Part shown: positions 56,561 to 64,000 of the stretch, one piece after another | How positions within the stretch are numbered: position 1 is the stretch's first letter | How the letters are laid out: the number at the start of each line of letters is the position of its first letter | Source: JANQOH01 sp965201115 | GTDB taxonomy: Bacteria; Pseudomonadota; Alphaproteobacteria; UBA7887 | Length of the DNA: 64,000 bases | Direction: 5' to 3' | Assembly (NCBI GenBank): GCA_965201115.1 | Contig: OZ241745.1 | Location: forward strand, 310,001 to 374,000 | Notes under the pieces: generated by a model | Database searches by the model: none | Seen by the model: only the letters and a program-made list of their open reading frames with translations | Told to the model about the DNA's origin: nothing | Made by a program: the position numbers and the translations under genes

Positions 56561-57004
56561 ATGCTGCGCATCGCGGCGATTCTGGCGGCGGCGCTGATTG
56601 CGATCGCCGGCCCGGCGCTCGCCGGCGGCCCGGTCAACAAGACTTGGCTCGGCAACGCCATCGAAGGCTACGACCCGGTCGCCTACCGCACGATGGGCGA
56701 ACCGGTCGAAGGCTCGAGCGATTTCGAGCACGAATGGATGGGCGCGACGTGGCGGTTCGCGAACGCCGGGCACCGCGACCTGTTCGCCGCCGACCCCGAA
56801 CGGTACGCGCCGGCCTATGGCGGCTATTGCGCCTACGGCGTCAGCCTGGGCCACAAACCGGGCATCGACCCGGCGGCGTGGGACATCGTCGACGACCGCC
56901 TCTATCTGAACCTGAACCTGGATATCCAGGCGCGCTGGCGCCAGGACCGGGCGGGCTACATAGAGACGGCGAACGCGATCTGGCCGACGATCGAGAACGA
57001 CTAG
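56561..57004 (+). CDS. YHS domain protein, exported
   Basis: This 147-residue protein has a signal peptide (IAAILAAALIAIAGPALAGG) and a YHS-like domain: NAIEGYDPVAYRTMGEPVEGSSDFEHEWMGATWRFANAGHRDLFAADPERYAPAYGGYCAYGVSLGHKPGIDPAAW. Members are thought to bind metals, and copper or a redox role has been suggested. It starts at ATG 56561 with GGGAGGA about eight bases upstream. A gap of 92 bases separates it from the cytochrome gene on the same strand, and it might be co-expressed. Between 57005 and 57215 I see no gene. Confidence 0.88.
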   Translation: MLRIAAILAAALIAIAGPALAGGPVNKTWLGNAIEGYDPVAYRTMGEPVEGSSDFEHEWMGATWRFANAGHRDLFAADPERYAPAYGGYCAYGVSLGHKPGIDPAAWDIVDDRLYLNLNLDIQARWRQDRAGYIETANAIWPTIEND

Positions 57005-57215
57005 CGGAAGGCGGCGGCGCCCGGGCGCGCGTTCGGCCCGGGCGCCGCGCGGCCCGCGCGCGAACGCATCGTCGAGCGCCGCGCCGCCGCTCCGGAGGCC
57101 GTCCGCGCGGCCGCCCGGTTTCGACGGGTACATCGGGGAGCGCGCCCGCGGCGCCTTCCTGCGCCGAGGCGCCGGACGCGCTATACTGGGCGCCAACGGC
57201 GACGGGGAGGCGCGC

Positions 57216-58298
57216 ATGGACTTCGGATACTTCGGGCTGATGGGCTATCGCGAGCGGGGCACGCCGCCCGAACGGGTGTTCCGGGAGCATATCGAGCAGG
57301 TGCGGCACGCCGACCGGCTGGGGTTCGCGACCGCGTGGTTCGCCGAGCACCACTTCTCCAACTACTGCATCTGCCCGTCGCCCCTGCTCATGGCGGCGCG
57401 CTGCGCGGGCGAAACCGGGCGCATCAAGCTCGCGCCGGCGGTCGTCGTGGTCCCGCTCTACCAGCCGGCGCGCCTGCTGGCGGAGATCGGCATGGTCGAT
57501 TGCCTCGCCGGCGGGCGCCTCGTTCTCGGCGTCGGCAGCGGCTATCAGCCCTACGAATTCGAGCGATTCGGGCAGGACCTCGCCAACGCGCTGCCGATGC
57601 TCGAGGAGTTCCTCGACATGCTCGAGCTCGCCTTCGCGCAAGAGACCTTCTCCTATGCCGGCGCGCATTACACGATGCCCCCGACGCACATCGGCGCGCG
57701 CCCCGCGGGCGGGACGCCGGAAATCTGGCTCGCCGGCGACAACGCTTTCGGCCACCGCCTGTGCGCGCGCAGGGGTTACGCGCCCCTGTTCACGGGCCGC
57801 TGGCTCGGCGCCGAATATCTCAAGACCATGCGCGAGCGCATCGCCGAAAGCTATGCCGCCGAGGGCAAGGGGCCGGCGGAGATGCGGCTCGGCGTGCAGC
57901 GCTTCCTGAGCGTGACCGGGAGCCATGCGGAAACGATGGCCTATGTGGATAACGCGCGCCACCAGATGCGGCTGGCCTCGGCGCTGCGCCGCCGCGCCGA
58001 GGTCACGGACGGCGCGATGATGATCGAAATCCCCATGCGCAACGAGGTCCCGCTCGAAACGATGGCGGAAAACCTGCTCGTCGGCGACGCCGAAACCGTG
58101 GCCGAGCGCCTGACGGCGGAAATCCGCGCCGCCGAGCCCGCGCACATGATGTTCCACTTCCAGGTCGGCGGCTCGTCCCACGCCGCCGCCATGGACAGCA
58201 TGGAAACGCTGATGACCCGGATCGTGCCGATGGTGGAAGCCGAACTCGGCCCGCTGGACGCCATAGGCGCCCCGCCCGCCGCCGCCGCCGCGGAGTAA
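57216..58298 (+). CDS. Luciferase-like (LLM class) flavin-dependent monooxygenase
   Basis: This 360-residue TIM-barrel protein has the bacterial luciferase-like pattern: YRERGTPPERVFREHIEQVRHADRLGFATAWFAEHHFSNYC, RIKLAPAVVVVPLYQPARLLAEIGMVDCLAGGRLVLGVGSGYQPYEFERFG and PEIWLAGDNAFGHRLCARRGYAPLF. These bind FMN or F420-like cofactors and oxidise small organic substrates with O2. The substrate cannot be told. It starts at ATG 57216 with ACGGGGAGG upstream. The C-terminal Ala run is low complexity. Confidence 0.9.
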   Translation: MDFGYFGLMGYRERGTPPERVFREHIEQVRHADRLGFATAWFAEHHFSNYCICPSPLLMAARCAGETGRIKLAPAVVVVPLYQPARLLAEIGMVDCLAGGRLVLGVGSGYQPYEFERFGQDLANALPMLEEFLDMLELAFAQETFSYAGAHYTMPPTHIGARPAGGTPEIWLAGDNAFGHRLCARRGYAPLFTGRWLGAEYLKTMRERIAESYAAEGKGPAEMRLGVQRFLSVTGSHAETMAYVDNARHQMRLASALRRRAEVTDGAMMIEIPMRNEVPLETMAENLLVGDAETVAERLTAEIRAAEPAHMMFHFQVGGSSHAAAMDSMETLMTRIVPMVEAELGPLDAIGAPPAAAAAE

Positions 58299-58316
58299 CG
58301 CCGGCGGCCGGCGGCG

Positions 58317-59564
58317 TCAGTCGGCGGGCCAGTCGGAGAAGGCGGGCCAACCGGGCAAGGCGCGGGGCGGGCGCGCGAACAAGGCGATGTCCATGGCGAA
58401 CACGGCCGGGCCCCCGCCGGCGGGCGGCGGCGGAAGACGGGGCAGGCCGGCCACGGCCGCGTCGACGCGCGCCAGCGCCGCATCGGACAACGCGCCGCGA
58501 TCGAGCGTCTCCATGCGTATCGTGCGCGCGTCGCCATCGACATGCAGACGGACGAGGGCGGCGCGTCCGCCCGGCGCGGCGGGAGGCAGACCGATCAGCG
58601 CGCGGTGGCGCGCCAGCCGGCGCGCCACGCGGCGCGCATATTCGCGGTCGATGGCGGAAACCGGCTTGGCGAGGCGCAGGCGTAGCGTGCCCGGCGGAGC
58701 GCCCGGCAAGCGGCCCGCCGCGAGCGCCGCGTCTTCCGCGGTGCGCGCGATGCGCCGGTCGCCGTCCGCGGCGCCGATCTCCGCCTCCGCCGAAAGGATG
58801 GCGCCGCCGGCGCCGATGCGCAGCCGCAGCGGCGCGGCCAGCCGCCACGCGCCGCGCGCCCAGGCGGGCGGGCGCCAGCGGCGCTCGATTTGCGCCGCGA
58901 AGGCGCGCAGCGCCGGAACGCCCGGCCCCGCCGGCGCCGCGGCCAGATGATCGCGCAGCGCCGCGGACGGAACGCCATCCACAAGCGGCCCCCAATAGGC
59001 CTGCCAGGCGCGGATGGCGGCGCCGGTGGCCGCCGCGTACACGCCGTCGGTCCGCCCGGGGTCGAGACCGTGCGCGGCGAGGCCCCGCTGGATCGCCGCC
59101 ACGAGGGCGCGCTTCTCAGGCGCCGGGGGCGGCGCGCCGCACCGCCGCGCCGCGTCCGGCTCCGGCGCGAACGCAAGCCGTTGCCACGCAACCGGCAGCA
59201 CGATCTCCACCAGGCCGGCGCGCATCCACGCGCCGTCGCGAAAGCGCAGCGCGGCGCCGAGCGGATCCGGCTCCATGGCGCCCACGGCGGGCGGAGCGCC
59301 GTCGAGGCGGTAGCGGAACAGCCGCGCCGACGGGACCGCCGGCATCGGCACGGGATGCCCGGCGACGATGGCCCGGCGCGGGGCTTCGGGGCACCGCGCG
59401 AGCAGGGCGGCGCCGGCGTCATCGCGCGCGACCGCGACCGTGTCCGCCGCCGCCGGCGCGGCGAACAGGGCCGCCCCCGCGATGGCGGCGAGCAAGCGCG
59501 GCGGGCGGCGCGCAACGCCCCGGACCGCGGCCGCCCCGCCGGCATTGCGCGCGTCCGCGCGCAA
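58317..59564 (-). CDS. Exported protein with peptidoglycan-binding and TonB-C-like domains
   Basis: No ATG lies in frame in the right place. I use TTG 59564, which gives 415 residues with a signal peptide (RRPPRLLAAIAGAALFAAPAAAD); a TTG nearer the hydrophobic core is an alternative. The middle resembles a peptidoglycan-binding_1 repeat (AIQRGLAAHGLDPGRTDGVYAAATGAAIRAWQAYWG). The last 110 residues resemble a TonB C-terminal domain: a Tyr-containing helix (DREYARRVARRLARHR), the strand AALVRLHVDGDARTIRMETLD and the motif DAALARVDAAVAGLPRLPPPP. It would be periplasmic. A TonB-like role is inference, as no Pro-rich spacer or membrane anchor is evident. Confidence 0.65.
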   Translation of the reverse strand: MRADARNAGGAAAVRGVARRPPRLLAAIAGAALFAAPAAADTVAVARDDAGAALLARCPEAPRRAIVAGHPVPMPAVPSARLFRYRLDGAPPAVGAMEPDPLGAALRFRDGAWMRAGLVEIVLPVAWQRLAFAPEPDAARRCGAPPPAPEKRALVAAIQRGLAAHGLDPGRTDGVYAAATGAAIRAWQAYWGPLVDGVPSAALRDHLAAAPAGPGVPALRAFAAQIERRWRPPAWARGAWRLAAPLRLRIGAGGAILSAEAEIGAADGDRRIARTAEDAALAAGRLPGAPPGTLRLRLAKPVSAIDREYARRVARRLARHRALIGLPPAAPGGRAALVRLHVDGDARTIRMETLDRGALSDAALARVDAAVAGLPRLPPPPAGGGPAVFAMDIALFARPPRALPGWPAFSDWPAD

Positions 59565-59587
59565 CGGGCTTCCGTATGCGCTTGAGC

Positions 59588-59614
59588 CCGCGGACGCCGG
59601 CGGGGCGCCCGCGG
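59588..59614 (-). terminator. Possible rpoD terminator hairpin
   Basis: On the minus strand CCGCGGGCGCC pairs with GGCGTCCGCGG around a five-base loop, about 21 bases after the rpoD stop. No T-run follows. It lies just upstream of the next minus-strand gene, so it could act as an attenuator or weak terminator. Confidence 0.35.
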
Positions 59615-59635
59615 CCCCGGGGAGCGGCGGCGGCG

Positions 59636-61561
59636 TCAGGTTTCGAGGAAGCTGCGAAGCTTGCGCGAACGGCTGGGGTGTTTCAGCTTGCGCAGGGCTT
59701 TCGCCTCGATCTGGCGGATACGCTCGCGCGTCACCGAGAACTGTTGCCCCACCTCTTCCAGCGTGTGGTCGGTGTTCATGCCGATGCCGAACCTCATGCG
59801 CAGCACGCGTTCCTCGCGCGCGGTCAGGCTGGCGAGCACGCGCGTGGTGGTCTCGCGCAGGTTCGACTGGATCGCCGCGTCGAGCGGGACGATGGCGGTC
59901 TTGTCCTCGATGAAATCCCCCAGGTGGCTGTCTTCCTCGTCGCCCACGGGGGTTTCGAGGCTGATGGGCTCCTTGGCGATCTTCATGACCTTGCGCACCT
60001 TGTCCAACGGCATGAGGAGCTTCTCGGCCAGCTCCTCCGGCGTCGGCTCGCGCCCGATCTCGTGCAGCATCTGGCGCGCCGTGCGCACCAGCTTGTTGAT
60101 GGTCTCGATCATATGCACAGGGATGCGGATGGTGCGCGCCTGATCGGCGATCGAGCGGGTGATCGCCTGCCGTATCCACCACGTGGCGTAGGTCGAGAAC
60201 TTGTAGCCGCGGCGGTATTCGAACTTGTCCACCGCCTTCATCAGGCCGATATTGCCCTCTTGGATGAGGTCGAGGAATTGCAGCCCGCGATTGGTGTATT
60301 TCTTGGCGATGGAAATCACCAGGCGCAGGTTGGCCTCGATCATTTCCTTCTTCGCCCGGTTGGCCTCGCGCTCGCCCTTTTGCACGGTGGCGACGATCTT
60401 CTTGTAGCGCCCGATATCGACACCGGTTTCGTGCGCGAACGTGCGGATCTCGTCGCGGATCGCGCGGATCTCGGCCCCGTGCCGCGCGGCGAAGGCGCGC
60501 CAGGCGGCGTCCGCGCCATCGCTTTCCGACACGCGCTCGAGCCATTCGGTTTCGAGCTCGCGGCCCACGTAGAACGCGCGGAACGCGGGGCGCCTGACGC
60601 GGCTCGCGGTCGCCAGGCGCAGCAATTTGCCTTCCAGCCGCACCAGGCGGCGGTTGCGGCCGTAGAGCTCGTCGACCAGCTCCTCGATGCGCGCGTTGTT
60701 GAGCCGGATGGCGCGGCCGAGGTCGTTCACGCGCCGCGAGAGCTTGTCGTAGCGCCGCAGCGGCGCGGCCTTCATGCGCGCCCCCCGGGCCGCGGCGGCC
60801 AGGGTCTGCTCCTCCACGCGCCGCATGCGCTTGTAGAGCCGCGAGATCTCCTGCAGCATTGCGAGCAGGCGCGGCTTGATGGCGGCCTCGATGGCGGCCA
60901 TCGACATGTTGCCCGTTTCCTCGCTGTCCTCTCCCGGCTTCTTGCCGTTGGCGGCGTTCCCGCCGCCGTCGGCGCCGTTTCGCTCCTCGGCGGCCTTGCG
61001 CGCCTTGAAGGCGGCGAGCGTGGCCTCGAGGTCGAGCGCCTCGCGGGGCTGCATGCCGCCGTTTTCGATCGCCTCGGCCCAGCCGCCGATCTTGCGCAGC
61101 AGGGCGGGGTTGCCCCACAGCGCGCCGATCATCGTTTCGCGCCCGGCTTCGATGCGCTTGGCGATGGCGATTTCGCCTTCGCGGGTGAGCAGCTCCACGG
61201 CGCCCATCTCGCGCAGATACATGCGCACGGGGTCGTCGGTGCGGCCGAGTTCGGCGTCGTTGGCGCCGGAGTTGGCCGCGGCCGGCCCCGACGGGCGGCG
61301 TTCGCGCGCGTCCTCGCCGTTGGCCGAATCGATCATGTCGATGCCGAGATCGGAGATCATCGACACCGTGTCCTCGATCAGTTCGGACGATGCGTTCTCC
61401 GCCGGCAGCGCCGCGCTCAGCTCGTCGTAGGTTATGTAGCCGCGCTCGCGGCCCCGGGCGATCAGCCGCCTGATGGCGCCGCTCGCGGCCTCGAGCCTCG
61501 CGGCGGCGTTGTCTCCGCGCGCGCCGTTGCTTGCCGGCGCCGTTGCCGTCCCGTTCGACAT
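59636..61561 (-). CDS. rpoD: RNA polymerase primary sigma factor
   Basis: This 641-residue sigma-70 has region 1.1 (ITYDELSAALPAENASSELIEDTVSMISDLGI), region 1.2 (DDPVRMYLREMGAVELLTREGEIAIAKRIEAG) and a long non-conserved insert (about 155-380). Region 2 follows (NLRLVISIAKKYTNRGLQFLDLIQEGNIGLMKAVDKFEYRRGYKFSTYATWWIRQA), then region 3, and region 4 with a helix-turn-helix in TLEEVGQQFSVTRERIRQIEAKALRKLKHP. I start it at ATG 61561, preceded by GGAGGGAG; a frame extending to 61720 would overlap dnaG. It directs housekeeping transcription. Confidence 0.95.
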   Translation of the reverse strand: MSNGTATAPASNGARGDNAAARLEAASGAIRRLIARGRERGYITYDELSAALPAENASSELIEDTVSMISDLGIDMIDSANGEDARERRPSGPAAANSGANDAELGRTDDPVRMYLREMGAVELLTREGEIAIAKRIEAGRETMIGALWGNPALLRKIGGWAEAIENGGMQPREALDLEATLAAFKARKAAEERNGADGGGNAANGKKPGEDSEETGNMSMAAIEAAIKPRLLAMLQEISRLYKRMRRVEEQTLAAAARGARMKAAPLRRYDKLSRRVNDLGRAIRLNNARIEELVDELYGRNRRLVRLEGKLLRLATASRVRRPAFRAFYVGRELETEWLERVSESDGADAAWRAFAARHGAEIRAIRDEIRTFAHETGVDIGRYKKIVATVQKGEREANRAKKEMIEANLRLVISIAKKYTNRGLQFLDLIQEGNIGLMKAVDKFEYRRGYKFSTYATWWIRQAITRSIADQARTIRIPVHMIETINKLVRTARQMLHEIGREPTPEELAEKLLMPLDKVRKVMKIAKEPISLETPVGDEEDSHLGDFIEDKTAIVPLDAAIQSNLRETTTRVLASLTAREERVLRMRFGIGMNTDHTLEEVGQQFSVTRERIRQIEAKALRKLKHPSRSRKLRSFLET

Positions 61562-61628
61562 TCTCCCTCCGTTTCCTGCCTCGGGGCGCCGCGGTTTGCC
61601 TTCGGCCCGCGCCGCCGGCCGGTTGCTT

Positions 61629-63496
61629 TCAAGTAATGCCGAAGCCCTGCGAAACAAGACCCGCGCCCGCGGAAGCGCCGGGCTGCGCGGGCGGGCGGGC
61701 GTCCGCGTTGTCCAGCGCATGAAGCTGGCGGCGCAATTGTACTAGCACGGCGAGCGCCTCGCCGTCCATGCGTTCGCCGAGCTCGGCCTCGGCGGCGCGC
61801 AGGTCGGCCTCCAGCGCGGCGCGGCGGCGGCGCCCGGCGAGGTGGCGGAACCCCGCCCGCGCCGCTTCGGCGTCGGCCTCGGGCCGCGCGAAGGATTCGG
61901 CGATTCGGCCGCTCTCCCAGCTGCCCGGCGCAACGAGGCGCCGGGCGTAGTCGAGCGCGCCCGCCGCCGCGAGGCGCTCGCGCAGCGCCTCGGCGGTCGG
62001 CTCCGGCGCCGCGGCGGCGAAATCTACCAGCAGGGCGCGCAGATTCCGCAGCCCCGGCGCCTCGAACTCGATCTCCGCCAGTTCCTCGGCGAACTCGGGC
62101 AGCAGCCCGGGGTGGTTCAGCATGGCGATGAGCATCAGCCGCTCGAGCCGCTCGCCGTCGCCGGGAGGCGCGGCGATTTCCTCGAAGCCGCGCGCCGCCC
62201 AGGCGTTTTGCCGGCGCGAATCGCGGCGGCGCGGCGTGCGGAAGGCGGCGTCGAAGCGGGCGCGGAACGCGGCGCCGTAGGCCGCGCGCACGCGCGGGTC
62301 GGCGATTTCGGCGATGCGCTTGTCGATCTCGCGCAGCAGGCCGGCGCGGCGTTCGGGCGTGTCGGCGCGCTTGCCGGCGGCAACGCCCCGCCACGCCACC
62401 TCGACGAGCGGGACGGCGGCGTCGAGGCGCTCGCGCAGCGCGCCGGCGCCGGCGCGCGCGACAAGGCTGTCCGGGTCCTCGCCGTCGGGCAGAAAGGCGA
62501 AGGCGAGCGAGCGCCCCGGCGCGAGCAGCGGCAGGGCGCGTTCGGCGGCGCGCCGCGCGGCGGCGCGCCCCGCGCGGTCGCCGTCGAGGCACAGCACGGG
62601 CTCCGCCGCCAGCCGCCACAGCGCCGCCAGGTGGTCCTCGGTCACCGCCGTCCCCAGCGGCGCCACGGCGTGCGCGATGCCCGCCTGCGCCAGCGCGATG
62701 ACGTCCATATAGCCCTCGCACACGACAACCGTTCCGGCTTCGCGCGCGGGCCGGCGCGCGCCCGCCAGGTTGTAGAGCGTGCGGCGTTTGCGGAAGAGCG
62801 GCGATTCCGGCGAGTTGATGTATTTCGGCTCGGCGCCGCCGAGGCTGCGGGCGCCGAACCCCACCGCGCGGCCCGCGCCGTCGCCGATGGGAAACACAAC
62901 GCGGCCGCGAAAAAAATCGTAGGGGCGGCCGTCGTCGGGGCGGCGCACAAGCCCGGCGTCGCACGCGGTTTCGACCGGCACGCCCTCGCCCTCCAGCACT
63001 TGCGCCAGCGCCCGCCCCGACGCCGGCGCGTAGCCCAGTCGAAAGCGCGAGATCGTCTCCGCGCCCAGGCCGCGGGCGGCGCACCAGCGCGCGCCGTCGG
63101 GCTCCCCGGGCCGCGCCAGCGCGCGCGCGAACCAGCCGGCGGCGAATTCCAGCACTTCCTGTATGCCGTCGAGGCGCCGCGCCTCGGCGCGCGCTTCGGG
63201 CGTGCGCTCCGGCATCGCCAGCCCCGCCTCGCCGGCAAGCCGCTCCACCGCCTCGGGGAACGCCAGCCCGTCGTTCTGCTGGCGAACGCAATGACGTCGC
63301 CATGCGCGCCGCAGCCGAAGCAATGGAAAAAGCCCTTGTCGTCGTTGACCGTGAACGACGGGGTCTTTTCGTTGTGGAAGGGACAGAGGCCGACATGCCG
63401 GCGACCGCGCCGGATCAGACGCACCGAGCGCCCGATGCGCTCGCTCAGGCCGACGCGGGCGCGGATTTCGTCGAGAAAACGCGGCGGAAAGCTCAT
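61629..63496 (-). CDS. dnaG: DNA primase, frame interrupted by an apparent one-base deletion
   Basis: The start ATG 63496 opens a frame with the zinc-finger domain (C38-P-F-H41 and C59-F-G-C62 in VGLCPFHNEKTPSF and FFHCFGCGAHGDVIAFA). This frame loses similarity after A72. The conserved continuation QQNDGLAFPEAVERLAGEAGL is found at once in another frame, which runs to the stop at 61629. It holds the TOPRIM motifs VVVCEGYMDVIALAQAGI and LCLDGDRAGRAAARRA and the C-terminal helicase-binding part. Adding one C within GCC-CAG (plus-strand GG at 63281-63282) would restore a single protein of about 622 residues. As the gene is essential, a sequence error is likely. It overlaps yqeY by ATGA, and rpoD follows. 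Confidence 0.88.
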
Positions 63497-63996
63497 GCGC
63501 CGCCGGCGAGGCGGCGCTTGACCAGCCGGCTCGCGGCGGCGAAGTCCATGCGCCCGGCATGGCGTTTTCTCAGCGCCGCCATTGCGCGTCCGGCGTCCTT
63601 GAGCGACCGGGCGCCGCTGTCGGCGATGGCTTCGGCGATGGCGCGCGCGGTTTCCGATTCGTCCAGAGGCGCCGGCAGATAGGTTCCGATACAGTCGATT
63701 TCCGCGGCTTCGCGGGCGGCCAGGTCGTCGCGGCCCTCGCGGCGGTAGATGGCGGCCGAATCGCGGCGCTGGCTCACCATGCCCGAAAGCATATGGAGAA
63801 TTTCCGGGTCGCCGACGCCGTCCTCCGCGCCGGCGCCGCGGGCGGCGGCGTCGCGGTCTTCCAGCGCCGCCAGTATCAGCCGCAAGGCCGCGGCGCGCGC
63901 CGCGGCGTCGGCGCGCGCCGCCTTGCTCTTGCCGCTTGCGGCCTGCTCGAGTGCCTCCTTGAGATCGACGGCGAAACGCTTGCGCAGGGCGATCAT
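63493..63996 (-). CDS. GatB/YqeY domain protein
   Basis: This 167-residue protein matches YqeY: RKRFAVDLKEALEQA, AALRLILAALEDRDAAARG, ILHMLSGMVSQRRDSAAIYRREGRDDLAAREAAEIDCIGTYLPAPL and KDAGRAMAALRKRHAGRMDFAAASRLVKRRL. The domain is shared with the tRNA-binding tail of GatB, and the stand-alone protein may act on tRNA-dependent amidation, but this is unproved. It starts at ATG 63996 and its TGA overlaps the dnaG ATG. yqeY-dnaG-rpoD is a frequent order in Alphaproteobacteria. Confidence 0.92.
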   Translation of the reverse strand: MIALRKRFAVDLKEALEQAASGKSKAARADAAARAAALRLILAALEDRDAAARGAGAEDGVGDPEILHMLSGMVSQRRDSAAIYRREGRDDLAAREAAEIDCIGTYLPAPLDESETARAIAEAIADSGARSLKDAGRAMAALRKRHAGRMDFAAASRLVKRRLAGGA

Positions 63997-64000
63997 GGCT

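Noticed and set aside
53861..59564. A prophage or phage island
   Set aside because: Only one gene (the gp27-like one) resembles a phage protein. No integrase, capsid, tail, portal or lysis gene and no attachment repeat was found.

Overview
The window is GC-rich DNA (roughly 70% G+C by eye) from an alphaproteobacterium. The 16S gene carries the alphaproteobacterial signature in its 900 region. The rRNA operon has the usual order 16S-tRNA-Ile-tRNA-Ala-23S-5S-tRNA-fMet. The proteins (NDUFS4-type complex I subunit, AccB/AccC, AtuA family, LutABC, PQQ-linked ABC genes) fit a Rhodospirillales-like, aerobic, chemoorganotrophic lineage. I cannot name the genus.

Layout. 1-4524 (minus) is a tightly overlapped operon for PQQ-dependent alcohol catabolism-associated transport; it runs off the left edge. 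4.6-5.1 kb is an array of GC-rich multi-hairpin repeats directly upstream of the rrn promoter. 5.3-10.9 kb is the rRNA operon. 11.0-11.2 kb holds a small basic protein gene, 11.28-11.77 kb a five-unit tandem array, and 11.77-13.43 kb the first of two nearly identical IS1380-family elements. 13.7-31.6 kb is ordinary chromosome: tRNA-Arg, NDUFS4, a GldA/F/G-like ABC exporter plus DUF4340, an AtuA pair, a hydroxyacid dehydrogenase, PrmA overlapping tRNA-Gln, DOPA dioxygenase, DsbA-like, CtpA, a ThiS-ThiG fusion and aroQ-accB-accC. It is closed by the second IS1380 copy. 31.6-33.4 kb is an AbiEi/AbiEii type IV toxin-antitoxin pair. 34-52 kb is metabolic: TPR protein, ispE, gph, glmU-glmS, lutABC, smr, fabD-fabG-acpP-fabF-mltG, acnA. 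52.6-59.6 kb carries a MetF-like enzyme, an orphan Mu gp27-like gene, a di-haem cytochrome, a YHS protein, a luciferase-like monooxygenase and a TonB-C/peptidoglycan-binding protein. 59.6-64 kb (minus) is the macromolecular-synthesis operon yqeY-dnaG-rpoD. The dnaG reading frame is interrupted by an apparent one-base deletion.

The most unusual theme is a family of GC-rich palindromic repeats. The core unit has three successive hairpins and contains no stop codon in any of the six frames. It occurs alone, in two arrays, in frame inside the gp27-like gene, and as the centre of a roughly 165-bp element with terminal inverted repeats. In all five copies of that larger element the left end starts immediately after the stop codon of a gene, with an offset of 3-4 bases.
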